Source: JAYZAP01 sp964645285
Lineage (GTDB): Bacteria; Pseudomonadota; Alphaproteobacteria; JAAXGF01
Length of the DNA: 15,466 nt
Assembly: GCA_964645285.1 (NCBI GenBank)
Contig: CAZYDR010000087.1
Coordinates: 1 to 15,466, forward strand
Direction: 5' to 3'
Below are positions 13,342-15,466 of this stretch, piece after piece. Positions within the stretch are counted from its first letter, which is position 1. Each line of letters opens with the position of its first letter. The position numbers and the translations under genes were made by a program. Under the pieces are notes generated by a model that saw only the letters and a program-made list of their open reading frames with translations, did no database searches and was not told the DNA's origin.

Positions 13342-14321
13342 GATGGTCCGAGCTTGTCGCGGACGTGGTCGTAGTTCTGGCCGGCGAACCATTCCATGTA
13401 TTGGGCGTAGGTGGTCGGCGGGTAGCGCGGCGGGTTGTCCGGGGTCTGGCAGGTTGGCAGGCATTTCATGACGTAGTCGATGGTGCAGTCGAAGAAGAAC
13501 GGGATGGCGTAGCGCTCGCCGCCTGAACGGTGGATGACCCGATGGGGTGTCGACAGGAAGCGCTCGTTGGTCCAGCGGTGCATCATGTCGCCGGTGTTGA
13601 CCAGGAAGCGCCCCGGCACCATGGGCGGGGCGAACCATTCGCCGGACTGGGCCTCGATTTCCAGGCCCGGCAGTTCCGACGGCGCCAGGATGGTCATGAT
13701 GCCAGAGTCCGTATGGGGCGCCGAGCCGAACTCGTTGTCCTGCAGGTTCGCCTCGGGCGGGTAGTGGGCCATGCGCGGGACATATTGCGGCTCGGCGAAG
13801 GGCGCGTCGAAGAAGCCCTCGGGCAGGCCCAACGCCGCCGCGTAGATCGGCATCAGGCTGAGGGCCAGGGCCTCCAGGGTGTCGCAGTATTGAACGATGG
13901 TCTGGCGGAAGCCGGGCACACCGTCGGGCTATTGATTAGCGCCGCGAAAGCGTTTGCCTGACACCACGTCCGGATGGCCGGGAGCCAGGTCGCGCTTGAC
14001 GAAAAACGACTCGTTGAGGTTCGGCATGGTGTTGGCGTTGACTTGCGATGAGCGCGTCACCGAGCCCTTGATGGGCATGTAGCCGATGTTATGGGTGTTG
14101 GCCTTGAGCGCCATTTTGGCGTCGAGCGGCTGGGTATGGAACCGCGCCACCGCGGCAAAAGTTTCATCAACCTGATCCTGAGTGATGCCGTGGCCTTCAA
14201 CGAAGTACAAGCCGATGGTCTCGCAGGCGTGGCGTATTTCGGCGCCGAGCCGCGCCACGGCGCTGGGTTCGCCGGCGCGATACGGGGCGAGGTCGAGAAC
14301 CGGGATTTTGTGAGTGCTCAT
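13314..14321 (-). pseudogene. Isopenicillin-N-synthase-like 2-oxoglutarate/Fe(II) oxygenase with in-frame amber stop
   Basis: The reading frame from the ATG at 14321 (MSTHKIPVLDL) to the TAG at 13314 holds 335 codons, the normal size for this family, but codon 131 is TAG (13931-13929). Before it is the N-terminal domain (FVEGHGI, residues 41-47; NIGYMPIKGS), ending KRFRGANQ. After it, in the same frame, come PDGVPGFRQT and the catalytic core, with His203 and Asp205 (SAPHTDSGIM), His260 (LSTPHRVIH) and the 2-oxoglutarate Arg270 (GERYAIPFFF). Relatives have Trp here (N-Q-W-P), so TGG to TAG is a single change. The truncated 130-residue product lacks the iron site. Ala272 replaces the usual Ser of the R-x-S motif. 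The Shine-Dalgarno is weak. Only ten bases separate it from the HcnB-like gene upstream. Confidence 0.88.
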
Positions 14322-14331
14322 AGTCGGCAGC

Positions 14332-15466
14332 CTATAGGTTCGAGTCGTCGTCTGCCAGAGCCGCCAGCTCGCCAAGAGTGAGAGGTTTGACCGGCGAGCG
14401 TAAGCGGTAATAGCCCATCCTATCAACTGTCGTGTCGGTCATGGCGGCCATGGCCTCGGAGACGATGGGGCCACACTGGCGGCCCTGACAGGGCCCCATG
14501 CCGCAGCGGGTGAAAGCCTTGAGCTGGTTGGGGCCAGGGCAACCCTGGGCCACCGCCTGGCGGATATCACCCATAGTGACCTCCTCGCAGCGGCAGACCA
14601 CCACGTCGTCCTGGTCGGGCACGCGGAAGGCGGGGCGCGGGCGATACAGGGTTTCGAGAAAGCACCGAATGCGCAGGTCCTTGTTCAGGGCGGCGCGGAT
14701 CGGTGCGGCCTGGCGACCACGGTCCGACGCACCCAATACCGCCAGCCGCCCACGCAACTCAGCCGCCACCGCGCCACCGATACCGACGCCGTCACCGGCG
14801 ATGTAGATGCCGTCCACTGACGACGCCCCCCATTCATCGACCACGGGCCGGAAGCAAAGCTGGCTTTCGTTCCATGCGATTGCGCAGCCGGCGGCGCGGG
14901 CCAGGTTGAGGTTGGGAATGACGCCTTGATGAAGGAACAGGTGCTCTGTATCAATCGACGACCAACGGCCGTTGCGGCGAAATTCAATCGATTCAAGGCT
15001 GTCATCGCCAACCGCGCGAAGGGCCTTGGCGCCCTTGATGATCGATACCCCTCGGCGGTGCAGGGCAGCCATCAGACTCAAACCCTTGGCAAGGTAATTT
15101 CCCGCCATGAGCGCCTTCGGCAGGAACCGCGCGGCCCGCAGGTAGTTGGCCCTGGGCGTGGTGTCGAGTATGGCGCGCGGCATGGCGCCGGCGGCGGCGT
15201 ATTGTTCGGCGATGAGATAGAGCAGCGGCCCGCTGCCGGCGAACACTGCGCCCTCCGCCACCACGCCCGATGCCTTCAACAGGGTCTGAGCAGCGCCGGC
15301 GGTCATGACGCCGGGCAGGGTCCAGCCGGGGATCGGGCAGGGCCGCTCGATGGCGCCGGTGGCCAGTATCACCTTGTCGGCGGAGATCAGGTCGGCGACG
15401 CCGTTTCGCGACAGGCCGATCTCGCCGCCGGCTTGCACGCGCCATACGGAAGCGTCGGTCACGTAG
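14332..15466 (-). CDS. HcnB/opine-oxidase-A-like FAD oxidoreductase with BFD-like [2Fe-2S] domain (5' end outside window)
   Basis: At least 377 C-terminal residues are visible; the N-terminal GxGxxG FAD motif and the start lie beyond the right edge, and a GTG at 15462 is only an internal codon. Taking that codon as 1, visible parts are ATGAIERPCPIPGWTLPGV (34-52), a second dinucleotide motif FAGSGPLL (74-81), the FAD-binding IAGDG (221-225), and a BFD-like [2Fe-2S] domain with Cys290, Cys292, Cys320 and Cys325 (VCRCEE...TRCGMGPCQGRQC). This arrangement is that of the alpha subunit of hydrogen cyanide synthase, octopine/nopaline oxidase and D-hydroxyproline dehydrogenase, which oxidise the C-N bond of secondary amines or glycine together with a DAO-like beta subunit. 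That partner is expected just outside the window. It heads the visible minus-strand block and lies ten bases before the oxygenase gene. Confidence 0.92.
   Translation of the reverse strand, partial: YVTDASVWRVQAGGEIGLSRNGVADLISADKVILATGAIERPCPIPGWTLPGVMTAGAAQTLLKASGVVAEGAVFAGSGPLLYLIAEQYAAAGAMPRAILDTTPRANYLRAARFLPKALMAGNYLAKGLSLMAALHRRGVSIIKGAKALRAVGDDSLESIEFRRNGRWSSIDTEHLFLHQGVIPNLNLARAAGCAIAWNESQLCFRPVVDEWGASSVDGIYIAGDGVGIGGAVAAELRGRLAVLGASDRGRQAAPIRAALNKDLRIRCFLETLYRPRPAFRVPDQDDVVVCRCEEVTMGDIRQAVAQGCPGPNQLKAFTRCGMGPCQGRQCGPIVSEAMAAMTDTTVDRMGYYRLRSPVKPLTLGELAALADDDSNL

Noticed and set aside
13929..13931. UAG reassignment or pyrrolysine at codon 131
   Set aside because: Other genes in the window end with TAG, the expected residue is Trp, and no pyrrolysine-system gene is seen.
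14322..14426. Upstream extension of the IPNS-like oxygenase by 35 codons
   Set aside because: It would overlap the end of the HcnB-like gene in another frame; MSTHKIPVLDL is the normal family start.

Overview
The window reads as a high-GC (roughly mid-60s percent by eye) proteobacterial chromosome segment. The family mix (M81/MlrC-type metallopeptidase, several amidase-signature enzymes, a TauD-like and an isopenicillin-N-synthase-like oxygenase, an HcnB/opine-oxidase-like flavoprotein) is most often met in Alphaproteobacteria of the Rhodospirillales/Rhizobiales type. That assignment is inference from family content and codon usage. No rRNA, tRNA, CRISPR, transposase, integrase or transcription regulator is visible, and coding density is very high.

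Left block (1-6980, all on the minus strand) looks like one operon. In transcription order it holds a small two-helix membrane protein with an exported C-terminal domain (6980-6441), two tandem amidase-signature enzymes (6381-4960 and 4947-3538), an FGGY-family carbohydrate kinase (3541-2012), a sphingosine-1-phosphate-lyase-like PLP enzyme (2010-580) and an LLM-class flavin/F420 oxidoreductase cut by the left edge (583-1). Two junctions are 4-bp ATGA overlaps and one gap is a single base, so these proteins are probably made together. A plausible but unproven logic is amide hydrolysis, phosphorylation of a freed (amino-)alcohol, PLP-dependent C-C cleavage or decarboxylation, then oxidation or reduction of the product.

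Middle block (7078-9301): an M81/MlrC-like metallopeptidase on the plus strand converges on an isochorismatase-family cysteine hydrolase on the minus strand, and their stop codons overlap. The cysteine hydrolase is split by a frameshift at a run of seven T (minus strand). Divergent from it, across a 98-bp intergenic region with an inverted repeat, is a third amidase (9400-11045), also frameshifted, at a CTGG tandem repeat. An MFS exporter (11134-12336, TTG start) follows it. The 88-bp amidase-MFS spacer can fold into a cloverleaf-like three-way junction.

Right block (15466-12344, minus strand): an HcnB/OoxA-like FAD oxidoreductase with a BFD-like [2Fe-2S] domain (cut by the right edge), an isopenicillin-N-synthase-like 2-oxoglutarate oxygenase interrupted by an in-frame amber codon at an expected Trp, and a TauD/TfdA-like oxygenase. 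A perfect 14-bp-stem hairpin lies across the junction of the two oxygenase genes.

The whole looks like a catabolic region for amides and amino compounds. Its right half carries three independent reading-frame lesions while the left operon has none. This is either real gene decay, switching at repeats (two of the three), or sequence error; raw reads or a close relative would tell.
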